This document shows, one piece after another, positions 15,355 through 24,295 of a stretch of DNA of 64,000 bases; the stretch's first letter is position 1; the number at the start of each line of letters is the position of its first letter. The stretch spans positions 186,001 through 250,000 of the forward strand of contig NZ_CP026100.1 of NCBI RefSeq assembly GCF_003722335.1, in the 5' to 3' direction. A program made the translations under genes and the position numbers. Source of the stretch: Caulobacter flavus (GTDB taxonomy: Bacteria > Pseudomonadota > Alphaproteobacteria > Caulobacterales > Caulobacteraceae). The notes below the pieces were generated by a model. The model did no database searches. It worked only from the letters and a program-made list of their open reading frames with translations, and was not told where the DNA came from.

Positions 15355-16332
15355 ATGCGCAGCGCGATCCACGAAACCTTCGGCGATCCGGCCGAGGTCC
15401 TGGTCCTGGCCGACAGCCCGATCCCCGAGCCCGGTCCCGGCAAGGTGCGCGTGCGCACCCTGCTCTCTCCCATCCACAACCACGACCTTTGGACCGTGCG
15501 CGGCAACTACGGCTACAAGCCCGCCCTACCCGCCATCGGCGGCAGCGAGGCGGTCGGGATCGTCGACGCGGTGGGCGAAGGCGTCGACGCGGCCCTCGTG
15601 GGCCAGCGCTTCGCCGTGGCCGGCGTGCACGGCAGCTGGGCCGAGTTCTTCGTCGCCTCGGCCGCCGGCCTGGTGCCCGTGCCCGACGCCATCCCCGACG
15701 AGGCCGCCGCCCAGCTGATCGCCATGCCGTTCAGCGCGATCACCCTGCTGGAGACCCTGAACGTCGAGGCCGGCGACTGGGTGGCCCAGAACACCGCCAA
15801 CGGCGCGGTCGGCAAGACCCTGGCCATGCTGGCCAAGGCCCGCGGCGTCAACGTGATCAACCTGGTGCGCCGCGACGCGGGCGTGGCCGAGCTGACGGAA
15901 CTGGGCATCGACAACGCCGTCTCGACCGCCGACGCCGACTGGAAGAAGACGGTGGCCGAACTGACCGGCGGCGCACCGATCAAGACCGCGGTCGACTCGA
16001 TCGGCGGAACCGCCTCGGGCGACATGGCCGACCTGCTGGGCGAGAACGGCCTGCTGGTCTCGTTCGGCTCGATGACCGGCGAGCCGATGCAGATCTCGTC
16101 GGGCACGGTGATCTTCAAGCAGCTGACCGTGAAGGGCTTCTGGGGCTCGACCGTCTCGGCCAACATGGCCCCGGACCTGCGCCGCAAGCTGATCGGCGAG
16201 CTGCTGACCCAGGTGGCGACCGGCAAGCTGAAGCTGCCGACCGACGGCGTCTACGGCCTCGATCAGGCGGCCGAGGCCGTGAAGGCCTCGCTGACCCCCG
16301 GCAAGACCGGCAAGGTGCTGCTGCGGCCGTAA
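15355..16332 (+). CDS. Zinc-independent MDR-family oxidoreductase (quinone/enoyl reductase type)
   Basis: A 325-residue medium-chain dehydrogenase/reductase. The N-terminal GroES-like domain (SPIHNHDLWTVRGNYG, GGSEAVGIV) is followed by a Rossmann domain with NTANGAVGKTLAMLAKARG, a variant of the NADPH-binding glycine motif near residues 146-164. Zinc ligands of alcohol dehydrogenases are absent, so a quinone oxidoreductase or trans-2-enoyl reductase activity is likely. AAGGAGAA precedes the ATG. It sits directly after the NemR-like gene, suggesting induction by electrophiles or quinones. The substrate is not determinable. Confidence 0.87.
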   Translation: MRSAIHETFGDPAEVLVLADSPIPEPGPGKVRVRTLLSPIHNHDLWTVRGNYGYKPALPAIGGSEAVGIVDAVGEGVDAALVGQRFAVAGVHGSWAEFFVASAAGLVPVPDAIPDEAAAQLIAMPFSAITLLETLNVEAGDWVAQNTANGAVGKTLAMLAKARGVNVINLVRRDAGVAELTELGIDNAVSTADADWKKTVAELTGGAPIKTAVDSIGGTASGDMADLLGENGLLVSFGSMTGEPMQISSGTVIFKQLTVKGFWGSTVSANMAPDLRRKLIGELLTQVATGKLKLPTDGVYGLDQAAEAVKASLTPGKTGKVLLRP

Positions 16333-16346
16333 GGCTTTTCCATTCT

Positions 16347-16485
16347 TCGTCATCCCGGAAAGCCCGGAGGGCTTATCCGGGACCCAGGGGCCGGCGCAGT
16401 GCGGTCGCCCCTGGGTCCCGGCTCTCCGCTTCGCGAAGCCTGTCCTCGGGCGCGCTTCGCGCGACCCGGGGGGCCGGGATGACGA
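16347..16485. repeat. Palindromic repeat, family B (copy 2)
   Basis: TCGTCATCCCGG at one end and CCGGGATGACGA at the other, with the GGGACCCAGGGGC / GCCCCTGGGTCCC inner pair. The copy carries an extra GCGCGCTTCGCGCGACCC hairpin near its right end. It lies between convergent genes. Confidence 0.87.
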
Positions 16486-16495
16486 ACTATTTGAA

Positions 16496-17077
16496 CTACC
16501 CTTTCAGCAGCGCCTTCAGCTGCGCCAGCCCGCGCTCGGGCGGGGAGCCGTAGCCGATCGGCTCGACGAACTGGCCCTTGGCGTCGAACAGATAGACCGC
16601 CGACGAGTGGTCCACCGTATACTCGCCGCCCTCGATCGGCACCTTGCGGTGATAGACGCGGTAGGCCTTGGCCGCCGCGTCGGTCTGGGCCGTCGTGCCG
16701 GTCAGGCCCCGGATGCGATGGTCGAAGTTCGACAGATAGAGCTTCAGCTGCTCGGGCGTGTCGCGCTCGGGGTCGACCGAGACGAACACCACGTTCAGCT
16801 TGTCGGCGTCGGGGCCAAGGTCGCGCAGCCAGCCGGTCATCTCGGTCAGGGTCGTCGGACACACCTCCGGACAGAAGGTGAAGCCGAAGAAGATCGCCGT
16901 GGGCTTGCCCAGCAGGTCCTTCTCGGTGACGGCCCGGCCGTTCTGGTCGACCAGCTGGAACGGCCCGCCGACCTTGGCCGAGGCGTTGGCCTTGGCGTGT
17001 TCGGCCGTGCGGTCGCAGGCGGCCAGGGGCGCGGCGCTAATCAGCGCGGCGAGAACGAACTTGCGAAGACTACGCAC
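16496..17077 (-). CDS. SCO1/SenC-family copper chaperone lipoprotein
   Basis: A 193-residue thioredoxin-fold protein of the SCO1/SenC family, which delivers copper to the CuA centre of cytochrome c oxidase or maintains its thiols. The copper-binding CxxxC is C69-P-E-V-C73, and a later DHSSAVYLF supplies the third ligand His. The N-terminus ends in a lipobox-like PLAAC21, so membrane anchoring is likely. The GTG at 17077 is chosen because it opens the signal sequence and lies 3 bp after the PCuAC stop. It is last in the copper operon that begins with the DUF2946 gene. Confidence 0.9.
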   Translation of the reverse strand: MRSLRKFVLAALISAAPLAACDRTAEHAKANASAKVGGPFQLVDQNGRAVTEKDLLGKPTAIFFGFTFCPEVCPTTLTEMTGWLRDLGPDADKLNVVFVSVDPERDTPEQLKLYLSNFDHRIRGLTGTTAQTDAAAKAYRVYHRKVPIEGGEYTVDHSSAVYLFDAKGQFVEPIGYGSPPERGLAQLKALLKG

Positions 17078-17079
17078 GT

Positions 17080-17529
17080 CTACTTGCCTCCCACGGCCTT
17101 GACCGGGACGTTGATCGCCACCGGCGGCGCGAACTTGAACCTCAGGGTCAGCGGCACGCTGGCGCCCGCCACGAGATCGATCTTCGGGCCGATCACCATC
17201 AGGTGTTCGGCGCCGGGCTTCAGGGCCACGGCCTGGCCGGCCGGCAGCGCCAGCCCTTCGGATAGCTTGCGCATCCGCATCACGCCGCCGTCCATCGACA
17301 TGGTGTGGATCTCGGCCCGGGCCGCGGCCGGGGTCTCGACCGACACCAGCTGGTCGGCGGCGACCGCGGTCAGGGTCAGGTAGCAGCCGCCGGCCGGCGC
17401 GCCCTTGGGCGCGGCGCGGCACCAGGCGCCCTCGACGGCGACCTTGGCCGCCACGCGGACCGGCGGCGCGGCTTGGGCGGCGCCCGCCAGCGCGCCGATG
17501 GCGAGGATCGGGAGAAACAGGGTCTTCAT
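17080..17529 (-). CDS. PCu(A)C-family periplasmic copper chaperone
   Basis: A 149-residue exported protein (signal peptide about 1-20) of the PCuAC family, which binds Cu(I) in the periplasm and supplies it to SCO1 or directly to cytochrome c oxidase. The His/Met copper ligands of the family are visible as EIHTMSMDGGVMRM (H75, M84/M86) and AEHLMVIGP (H109, M111). It lies 2 bp from the PepSY gene and 2 bp from the SCO1 gene, so the three are surely co-transcribed. Confidence 0.92.
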   Translation of the reverse strand: MKTLFLPILAIGALAGAAQAAPPVRVAAKVAVEGAWCRAAPKGAPAGGCYLTLTAVAADQLVSVETPAAARAEIHTMSMDGGVMRMRKLSEGLALPAGQAVALKPGAEHLMVIGPKIDLVAGASVPLTLRFKFAPPVAINVPVKAVGGK

Positions 17530-17531
17530 GG

Positions 17532-18857
17532 TCAGGCTCCAGCCTCGAGGCGCCGGGGGGACAGGCAGCGCAGGATGAGATCGACAGACAGGGCCGCCGC
17601 CAGCGAGGCGCCGACGAGCGGATAGAAAACGGCCAGGGGCAGCACGATAGCCAGAAGGCCCAGAGAGGCGCGACGGTCGGCCGGCGGGACCGGGGCGGCC
17701 AGCCGCCCCTTTGGACGACGCTTCCACCACATGACGATCGCCGAGACGCCCAGCAGCCAGACGGCGACGCAGCCGGCCAGCATCACCAGCTTGTTGGCCA
17801 GGCCGAACTGCTGGCCCTGGTGCACGGCGATGCCCCATTCGATGACCTTGGCCGCCGGACCGAAGTCGCGGTAGCCGAGATCGGCGATCACCCGGCCGTC
17901 GCCGCCGTCGAGATAGACGGTGCGGGTGCGCTCGACCTGGTCGGGCATGTAGGCCGCCGTCCAGGTTCCGCCGTGGGTCTTGGGCAAGGTCAGGGTGAAG
18001 CCGTCGGTCAGGCCGGCGGCCCTGGCCCGCTCGACGACGGCGTCGACGCCCAGGCTCGCATGGCCGTGGCCCGAGGCGGGCGCGGCGCGAGCCTGCAGCG
18101 CCCACGGCACGCCCTCGGTCTGCGCCTCGCCGGCATGGTGCGGCTGGGCGACCGGCGGGCGGGGACGCCCCCAGCCGGCCTGGGTGGTCAGCTGGCGTGC
18201 TTCCTTGCCCCAGAAGGCCGACCACGGCATGCCGGTCGCGGCCAGGAACACGATGACGAGGCCCGCGAAGACGCCGGTCACCGCATGCAGGTCGCGCCAG
18301 AACACGCGCCTGGCCGGCGCGCCGCGCACGGTCACCACGCCGCCGCCCCGCCCGCGCGGCCACCACAGGAAGACGCCCGTGGCGACCAGCACGATGGCCC
18401 AGCCGGCGACGACCTCGACCAGCAGGTTGGCGGCGGGCCCGGCGATGTCCAGGCTGTGCAGCCGCTTGACCAGGCCCATCAGCCCGCCCGGCGCGCCGAC
18501 GCCCAGCACCCGGCCGGTGTGCGGATCGACATAGGCCGTCCGCGCGCCGTCGTCGGTGTCCAGCGCCAGCTGCACCGAACGATCGCCCCGCGCGGGGATG
18601 ACCAGCTGCCGGACCTTGCCGCCCGCCGCCACCTCGGCCTGGGCGATCCAGGCCGAGGGGCGCGTCGCCCCCGGCCCGTCGGCCACCACGGTCAGCGGTC
18701 GCTGGGCGATGACGGTCAGCTCGTCCTTGAACAGGTAGAGCCCGCCGGTCAGCGCCAGCAGCATCAGCACCGGCAGCACCAGCAGGCCGGCGTAGAAGTG
18801 CCAGCGCCAGAAGGCGCGATAGACCTCGCCGGCCGGGGTTTGGCGCGCCTCCGTCAT
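17532..18857 (-). CDS. PepSY-associated transmembrane protein
   Basis: A 441-residue inner-membrane protein of the PepSY_TM family with an N-terminal helix (FWRWHFYAGLLVLPVLMLLALTGGLYLF), further helices near residues 135-155, 185-205 and 330-350, and two C-terminal helices. His residues in and beside the helices (RWHFYAG, KRLHSLD, RDLHAVTG, AVHQGQQ) are those expected to bind heme in this family, suggesting trans-membrane electron transfer, for example metal reduction. It begins 3 bases before the end of the upstream receptor gene region and is followed by PCuAC and SCO1, so a copper role is inferred. A much longer open frame upstream in the same phase is an antisense-like shadow of the receptor gene. 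Confidence 0.85.
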   Translation of the reverse strand: MTEARQTPAGEVYRAFWRWHFYAGLLVLPVLMLLALTGGLYLFKDELTVIAQRPLTVVADGPGATRPSAWIAQAEVAAGGKVRQLVIPARGDRSVQLALDTDDGARTAYVDPHTGRVLGVGAPGGLMGLVKRLHSLDIAGPAANLLVEVVAGWAIVLVATGVFLWWPRGRGGGVVTVRGAPARRVFWRDLHAVTGVFAGLVIVFLAATGMPWSAFWGKEARQLTTQAGWGRPRPPVAQPHHAGEAQTEGVPWALQARAAPASGHGHASLGVDAVVERARAAGLTDGFTLTLPKTHGGTWTAAYMPDQVERTRTVYLDGGDGRVIADLGYRDFGPAAKVIEWGIAVHQGQQFGLANKLVMLAGCVAVWLLGVSAIVMWWKRRPKGRLAAPVPPADRRASLGLLAIVLPLAVFYPLVGASLAAALSVDLILRCLSPRRLEAGA

Positions 18858-18859
18858 GG

Positions 18860-20908
18860 TCAGAACGACACCGTCACGCCGCCGAACACCGAACGGCCGT
18901 CGCCCGGCCAGATCGCGGCGGTGGCGGCGGACCAGGTCGTGGCCGCCTGGACGTTGGAGACATAGGCCTCGTTCGTCAGGTTGCGGGCGTCGAGGAACAG
19001 CGAGACCTTGTCGGTCGCCTTCCAGCCGGCGTTGAGGTTGAGGATCGCGTAGGACGGCGCGGTCCTGGTGTTCTGATAGTCGATCCACTGGTCGGCCGCC
19101 GACCACTCCACCGACGGAGCCAGGAACCAGCCGCCGGCCGCGTCGTAGCGCAGCTCTGCCCGGTAGAAGTGCTTGGGCACGATGGGCAGGCGGTTGTCGC
19201 CGTACTGGGCGTCGCCCTCGAAGCGGAAGTCCGACAGGGTGTAGGTCTGGCGCAGGCGCCAGCGCGGCGCGAAGGCCCAGTCCAGGGCCGCCTCGATCCC
19301 CTGGTGAAGGGTGTCGTCGGCGTTGAAGGTGGCGGCCGGGTGCTGGCTGTCGACGGCGAACTGCAGGAGCTCGTGCTTCAGCTTGGCCCGATAGGCGGTC
19401 AAGTCGTAGGTGAACGCCCCGTGATGGCCCCGCGCGCCGGCCTCGGCGGTCCAGGCTTCCTGCGCCTGAATCGGCGCGAAGCCGGTGTTGGCCGGCGACA
19501 GCGAGCTGAAGTTCGGCGGCTCCACCGAACGCGTGACGTTGGCGAACAGCTGCGAGCCGTCGTCGCCCTGCCACAGCACGCCCACGCGCGGCGACACCCA
19601 CTCGTAGTCCTTGTCGGCCGTCAGGTTGAAGGTCGAGGCCACGGCCGGAACCTTGAAGCTCTGGTAGTCGCGCTCGGCCCGGCCCCATGTCAGGCCGCCG
19701 ACCAGGATCACGTGGTCGGTGACGAAGAGGCGCCCCTCCCCGAACACGTCGGCGGCCTTGGCGTTCTGCAGCGACAGCGACTGCAGCGCGCCCCGCCCGC
19801 CCCGGACGTTGGTGTAGAAGGCCGAGTCCAGGTCGCCCTGGCGATACCAGGCGCCGAGATAGGCGTCGGCCTTTAGTCCGCCGATCTCGCCGTCCCAGTC
19901 CAGCCGCCCGAAGGCGCCGTAGTTGCGGCTCTGCTGGTCGATGACCTGGAAGATCGGGTGGTCGAGATCCTTCCACACCGCATAGACCGCGCCCTGGAAC
20001 ACCGTGTGCTCGTCCAGCCGCCAGGTCGTGCGCAGCGAGCCGCGCAGGCCGCGCTGGTTGCGGGCCTGGTCAGCGGCGAGGCTGGCGGCGGCGCTCTGGC
20101 GCGGATCGGCCTGGAACTGCGCCAGGGTCAGGGCCCCGGGAATCTCCTGGGCGATGTTGGAGCCGTTGAGGGTGAAGCGCACCTCGCGGTCCTGCCCGAA
20201 GCTTCGGCCCAGATTGAGCGTGGCGAACTGGATGTTCTGCTGGCTCTGCGAGCGCCAGCCCTGACTGGTCTGGTTGGTGGCGGCCGCGTAGAGGTCCCAG
20301 TCGCCCGACTGGCCGGCCAAGGCGACATGTTCGCGGATCAGGCCGAACGAGCCGCCGTCGACGCGGACCCTGGCGTCGAAGCCCGCGTCCTTTCCGGTCG
20401 GCGTCACCATGTTGATCGCCCCGCCCAGCAAGGCGCCGCCGAAGCGCAGGGCGTTGCCCCCGCGATAGACCTCGGCGTAGCGGGTGTTCAGCGGGTCGGC
20501 GATCTGGCTGTCGCCGTAGCCGTCGGCCTCGTTCAGCGGCACGCCGTCCTGGGCCAGCAGCAGGCCGCGATTGTGGTTGGCGTTGCCGATGCCCGAGCCG
20601 CGGATCGAGATGCGGACGTCGCCGCCCCACTTGCGCTGGGCATAGACGCCGGGAGCGTCGCGCAGCATGTCGTCGAGGGCCAGGGCCTGACGGCTGGCAT
20701 AGGATTCCTGCGAGATCACCGACACCGCGCCGGGGGTCTCCGACAGGCGCTTGCGGGCGTCGGCGACGACGGAGGGGTCCTCGGCGTTGCGGCGGGCGGT
20801 GACGATCACCGACGAGACGGCGGCCTCGGCGTCGTCGGGCGTCTCGGCGAGGGCGGCGGCGGGCGCGAGCGCGGACAGAGCGCAGGCGGCCAGCAGAATG
20901 GATTTCAT
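18860..20908 (-). CDS. TonB-dependent receptor of the copper cluster
   Basis: A 682-residue receptor with signal peptide (about 1-21), a short N-terminus with SSVIVTARR as the TonB box region, a plug (LDDMLRDAPGVYAQRKWGGDVRISIRGSG, GGNALRFGGALLGGAINMVTPTG) and a barrel ending in VTVSF. It resembles FecA-like receptors. Co-location with PepSY, PCuAC and SCO1 genes points to uptake of copper or a copper chelate; comparable receptor-PCuAC gene groups are known for copper in rhizobia. Iron-chelate uptake cannot be excluded from the sequence. A 126-bp gap with a strong hairpin separates it from the DUF2946 gene. Confidence 0.88.
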   Translation of the reverse strand: MKSILLAACALSALAPAAALAETPDDAEAAVSSVIVTARRNAEDPSVVADARKRLSETPGAVSVISQESYASRQALALDDMLRDAPGVYAQRKWGGDVRISIRGSGIGNANHNRGLLLAQDGVPLNEADGYGDSQIADPLNTRYAEVYRGGNALRFGGALLGGAINMVTPTGKDAGFDARVRVDGGSFGLIREHVALAGQSGDWDLYAAATNQTSQGWRSQSQQNIQFATLNLGRSFGQDREVRFTLNGSNIAQEIPGALTLAQFQADPRQSAAASLAADQARNQRGLRGSLRTTWRLDEHTVFQGAVYAVWKDLDHPIFQVIDQQSRNYGAFGRLDWDGEIGGLKADAYLGAWYRQGDLDSAFYTNVRGGRGALQSLSLQNAKAADVFGEGRLFVTDHVILVGGLTWGRAERDYQSFKVPAVASTFNLTADKDYEWVSPRVGVLWQGDDGSQLFANVTRSVEPPNFSSLSPANTGFAPIQAQEAWTAEAGARGHHGAFTYDLTAYRAKLKHELLQFAVDSQHPAATFNADDTLHQGIEAALDWAFAPRWRLRQTYTLSDFRFEGDAQYGDNRLPIVPKHFYRAELRYDAAGGWFLAPSVEWSAADQWIDYQNTRTAPSYAILNLNAGWKATDKVSLFLDARNLTNEAYVSNVQAATTWSAATAAIWPGDGRSVFGGVTVSF

Positions 20909-21012
20909 CTTCGGGTCCTTGGGCCGCGCCTCGCACGACCATCAGCAGGCGGATCTTGGCCGGGCGCGGAGTGCGCGCGCGGCGTCACGGTCCCGGCGCG
21001 CGGCCGGACGCT

Positions 21013-21034
21013 CCGCCGGTCACGAGACCGGCGG
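21013..21034 (-). promoter_or_regulatory. Perfect 9-bp hairpin immediately after the DUF2946 stop
   Basis: CCGCCGGTC-ACGA-GACCGGCGG forms a perfect stem with a 4-base loop that begins at the base after the DUF2946 stop codon on the - strand. There is no T-run, so it is more likely an mRNA-stability, attenuation or partial termination element inside the operon than a full terminator. Confidence 0.5.
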
Positions 21035-21454
21035 TCAGATCAGCAGGCTGGGAGGACCTCGGGCCGGAAGCGGCGGCGCGGCCAGGCCACGGCCGGGGGC
21101 CAGGTGGACGGCGCGGACCGGCTGGGCGTGGGCCGCATAGGCCACGAACTCGACCGGCGCGACCGACAGTTCGGCCGGCGGCGCGCCCATCGGAACGCCG
21201 AGCGCGGCGAAGGCGCAGGGGGCGTCGGCGGGCTTCTCGTCGGCGCCCTTCTTGTGGTCCAGGCGCTCGCCGGGGGCGACGACCATGGCGCCCTGGCCGG
21301 TGCAGAGCACCAGGGCGAAGGGCAGGCCGTTGCGCGGTTCCGGGGCGGTCATGAAGCCGGCCGGGATCAGCACCTTCAACGCGACCGCCAGCGCCGCGAG
21401 CGTCATGAAGACGGCGCGGGCGTTCGTCCAGCGATGGAAGGTCGGCCGGGTCAC
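21035..21454 (-). CDS. DUF2946-family small membrane/exported protein
   Basis: A 139-residue protein with one N-terminal hydrophobic segment (FMTLAALAVALKVLIPAGFM) followed by CTGQGAMV and a low-complexity Pro/Ala C-terminus. This matches DUF2946, a family often found beside copper-related TonB receptors and PepSY proteins and containing conserved Cys and His residues; here they are in VLCTGQG and DAPCAFAAL. The GTG at 21454 has a poorly spaced ribosome-binding site; the ATG at 21406 is an alternative. First gene of the putative copper operon. Confidence 0.7.
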   Translation of the reverse strand: MTRPTFHRWTNARAVFMTLAALAVALKVLIPAGFMTAPEPRNGLPFALVLCTGQGAMVVAPGERLDHKKGADEKPADAPCAFAALGVPMGAPPAELSVAPVEFVAYAAHAQPVRAVHLAPGRGLAAPPLPARGPPSLLI

Positions 21455-21554
21455 CCTTCAGGCTTTAGCTCAAGCGGGGCGGCTTGTCCTTGGTCATTCC
21501 GTCCCAGGCTTGTCACCTCTGGCGCGAAACGCCTGGCGGGGTACAACCGGACGC

Positions 21555-23351
21555 ATGATCGACCGCCGTTCCTTCCTCGCGTCCGCCGCCGCCCTGGCCG
21601 CGCCCGTCCCCGCCCTGGCCCGCGCGAGCGAGGGCGAACGCCTGACCGCCGTGCTGGAGGACCTGATCCAGAAGGCGATGCTCGACTCGCCGCAGTTGAT
21701 GACCCTGACCGGCATGGACGCCGGCCCCAACGCCGCCGCGCGCGGCAGGCTGGACGACCGCTCGCCGGCCGGCGTCGCCCGCACCCGCCAGCTGTTCGTC
21801 GACCTGCGCGACCATCTGGCGACCTTCGACGCCAAGGCCCTGACCGGCATGGACCGCGTCAACCACCGTTCGGCCGCCTACCTGGCCGACACCACCCTGC
21901 AGAGCTACGCCATGCCGTTCGGCGACCCGAACGTCGGCGTCGCCGTGCCCTACATCGTCTCGCAGCTGTCGGGCGCCTATCGCGCCGTGCCCAGCTTCCT
22001 GGCCGACACCCATCCGGTGAAGACCAAGGACGACGCCGAGGCCTACCTCTCTCGCCTGTCAGCCTTCGCCGTGCTGCTCGACCAGGAGACCGCCCGGGCT
22101 CGCGCCGACTTCGCCAAGGGCGCCACCCCGCCCGACTTCGTGCTGCGCACCACGCTCGCCCAGTTCTCGGCGCTGCTCTCGCCAGCCCCGGCCAAGTCCG
22201 AGCTGGTCACGGGCCTGACCCGCCGCACGGCCTCGATCCCGGGCGAGTGGGACGCCCGCGCGACCAGGATCGTCGAGGCCGAGGTCTATCCGGCCCTGCG
22301 CCGCCAGGCTGACCTGCTGACCGCCGCCCTGCCCAGGGCCACCCACGACGCCGGCGTCTGGCGCCTGCCGGACGGCGAGGCCTACTACCGCTACGCCGTG
22401 CGCTCGGCGACGACCACGGATCTCGCCGGCGAGGAGATCCATCGCCTGGGCCTGGAGCTGGTGGCCCGCTTCGCCGCCCGCGCCGACGCCATCCTCAAGG
22501 CGCGCGGCCTGACGCAGGGCCCGGTCGGCGCCCGCATCGCCGCCCTGCGCCGCGACCCGGCCAACCTCTATCCCAACGACGACGCCGGCCGCGCGGCCCT
22601 GCTGGCCGACCTCGAGGCCAAGACGCAGGCCATGCGCGAGCGCCTGCCCGACTATTTCGGCCGCCTGCCCAAGGCCGGGGTGAAGATCCAGCGCATCCCG
22701 CCGTCGATCGAGGGTGGCGCGCCCGGCGCCTACTACACCCCGCCCAGCCTGGACGGCTCGCGCCCCGGCCTGTTCTCGATCAACCTGCGCGACACGGCCG
22801 AGCAGCCGCGCTTCGACCTGCCGACCCTGGTGTTCCACGAGGCCATCCCCGGCCACCACCTGCAGAACGCCCTGATGATGGAGGCGCCGGGCATCCCCAC
22901 CCTGCGCCGCCTGCCGATCTTCTCGGGCTATTCCGAGGGCTGGGCGCTCTATGCCGAGCAGTTGGCCGACGAGATGGGCGCCTACAAGGACGATTCCCTG
23001 GGCCAGCTGGGCTACGTCGCCTCGATGCTGTTCCGCGCCTCGCGGCTGGTGCTCGATTCCGGCATCCACGCCAAGCGCTGGAGCCGCGAGCAGGCCATCG
23101 CCTACATGTCGGAGACGCTGGGCGACGCCGAAAGCTCGGTCACCCGCGAGGTCGAGCGCTACTGCGTCCAGCCGGGCCAGGCGTCGAGCTACATGCTGGG
23201 CTGGCGCACCTGGACGGAAAGCCGCGCCCGCGCCGAAAAGCGCCTGGGCGACAAGTTCAGCTTGAAGGGCTTCCACGACACCGGCCTGACCGCCGGCACC
23301 ATGCCGCTGGACGTGCTGGCCTCGGTCATCGACGAGTGGAAGGGCGGCTGA
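21555..23351 (+). CDS. DUF885-family exported metallohydrolase (copy 1)
   Basis: A 598-residue DUF885 protein with a twin-arginine-like start (MIDRRSFLASAAALAAPVPALA). The family signature metal site HEAIPGHH is present in the last third (VFHEAIPGHHLQNAL), with SEGWALYAEQLADEMG and TREVERYCVQPGQASSYMLG further on, all typical of these M32-like putative peptidases. Substrate unknown. A second member occurs at 35324-37138. The start is set at 21555 because the signal sequence begins there. It is divergent from the DUF2946 operon. Confidence 0.87.
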   Translation: MIDRRSFLASAAALAAPVPALARASEGERLTAVLEDLIQKAMLDSPQLMTLTGMDAGPNAAARGRLDDRSPAGVARTRQLFVDLRDHLATFDAKALTGMDRVNHRSAAYLADTTLQSYAMPFGDPNVGVAVPYIVSQLSGAYRAVPSFLADTHPVKTKDDAEAYLSRLSAFAVLLDQETARARADFAKGATPPDFVLRTTLAQFSALLSPAPAKSELVTGLTRRTASIPGEWDARATRIVEAEVYPALRRQADLLTAALPRATHDAGVWRLPDGEAYYRYAVRSATTTDLAGEEIHRLGLELVARFAARADAILKARGLTQGPVGARIAALRRDPANLYPNDDAGRAALLADLEAKTQAMRERLPDYFGRLPKAGVKIQRIPPSIEGGAPGAYYTPPSLDGSRPGLFSINLRDTAEQPRFDLPTLVFHEAIPGHHLQNALMMEAPGIPTLRRLPIFSGYSEGWALYAEQLADEMGAYKDDSLGQLGYVASMLFRASRLVLDSGIHAKRWSREQAIAYMSETLGDAESSVTREVERYCVQPGQASSYMLGWRTWTESRARAEKRLGDKFSLKGFHDTGLTAGTMPLDVLASVIDEWKGG

Positions 23352-23388
23352 GGGTCAGCGCTCCTCTGAGCACTTCTCACCCAAACGG

Positions 23389-23506
23389 CTCGTCATCCCG
23401 GAAAGCCCACAGGGCTTGTCCGGGACCCAGGGGCCGGCGCACCGCAGGCTGCCCCTGGGTCCCGGCTCTACGGTCCGCTACGCGGTCCTCCGGCCGGGAT
23501 GACGAG
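23389..23506. repeat. Palindromic repeat, family B (copy 3)
   Basis: CTCGTCATCCCGGAAAGCC and GGCCGGGATGACGAG form the ends around GGGACCCAGGGGC / GCCCCTGGGTCCC. It fills the convergent gap between the DUF885 and RibD-like genes. Confidence 0.87.
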
Positions 23507-23526
23507 CAAAGATATCCGCGCGTCCC

Positions 23527-24057
23527 TTACGCCCGAACGTAGGTCAGCCTGACCGCTTCGCCGCCGATGCGAGTGCTTTCCACCAGGCGCAGCGCGGGCT
23601 TCGAGCCGGCGAAGAACGGCGAGCCGCTCCCCAGCACGACGGGGTGCAGGTAGATCCGGTACTCGTCGATCAGGCCAAGCTCGGTCAGGGTCCGCGCCAG
23701 GTCCGGCCCGCCGACCTCGATCTCGCCGTCATGGCTGGCCTTCAGGTCGCGAACCGCCGTTTCCAGGTCGCCGGTCACCAGCGAGGCGTTGGGGCCGACC
23801 GTCTTCAGCGTGCGCGAAACGACCCATTTGGGATGGCTTCGCCAGGCCATGGCGAAGTCGCGCCTGGCCTCGTCCCATTCGGGATGGTCGTCGTCCCAGT
23901 AGCTCATGATCTCGTAGAGGCGCCGGCCGTACAGGCTGCCCGCCTGGGCGCGCGCCTGGTCGACGAAATACTGGAACAGCACGGGATCAGGCCCGAAACC
24001 CGTGTGGTCGACATAGCCGTCGAGGGACTGGTTCATTCCGAACACGAGCTTGGCCAT
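23527..24057 (-). CDS. RibD C-terminal-domain (DHFR-like) reductase
   Basis: A 176-residue stand-alone RibD_C / dihydrofolate-reductase-fold protein (KLVFGMNQSLDGYVDHTGFG, SLYGRRLYEIMSYWDD, EIEVGGPDLARTLTELGLIDEYRIYLHPVVLGSG). Such proteins are predicted NADPH-dependent reductases of unknown substrate. The ATG at 24057 is preceded by GGAG; 28 upstream in-frame residues are not part of the family. Divergent from the iron-type receptor gene, with no evident functional link. Confidence 0.87.
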   Translation of the reverse strand: MAKLVFGMNQSLDGYVDHTGFGPDPVLFQYFVDQARAQAGSLYGRRLYEIMSYWDDDHPEWDEARRDFAMAWRSHPKWVVSRTLKTVGPNASLVTGDLETAVRDLKASHDGEIEVGGPDLARTLTELGLIDEYRIYLHPVVLGSGSPFFAGSKPALRLVESTRIGGEAVRLTYVRA

Positions 24058-24256
24058 GTTGATCTCCGCGGCCCTCGCTCGGGGCTTGGCCTGAAGTTGC
24101 GCGCAAACCCGATCGGGCGCAAAGCCCCCTCTCTCGCCCACTTCTGTGTCGCTGCATAAGTTCGCTATTAAGAGTCACTTGCATTAAGACCGAAAGGCGA
24201 CCAAAAGCGTCGCCGTTCGGCGAGGCGCTCTGTCGGGAGTCGCCCGCCCAGATAGT

Positions 24257-24275
24257 GCGAATGATTCTTATTCGC
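24257..24275. promoter_or_regulatory. Fur box upstream of receptor/tonB operon
   Basis: GCGAATGATTCTTATTCGC is a 19-bp inverted repeat with perfect 6-bp outer arms (GCGAAT/ATTCGC) and the TGATTCT core seen in Caulobacter-type Fur boxes. It ends 20 bp before the receptor start, a location suited to iron-dependent repression. Confidence 0.8.
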
Positions 24276-24295
24276 TTATAAACGGGGATAGTCGT

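Noticed and set aside
17532..19976. An 814-codon frame suggesting a receptor-PepSY fusion
   Set aside because: The N-terminal half is an out-of-frame reading of the TonB receptor gene; the PepSY family begins at the ATG at 18857.
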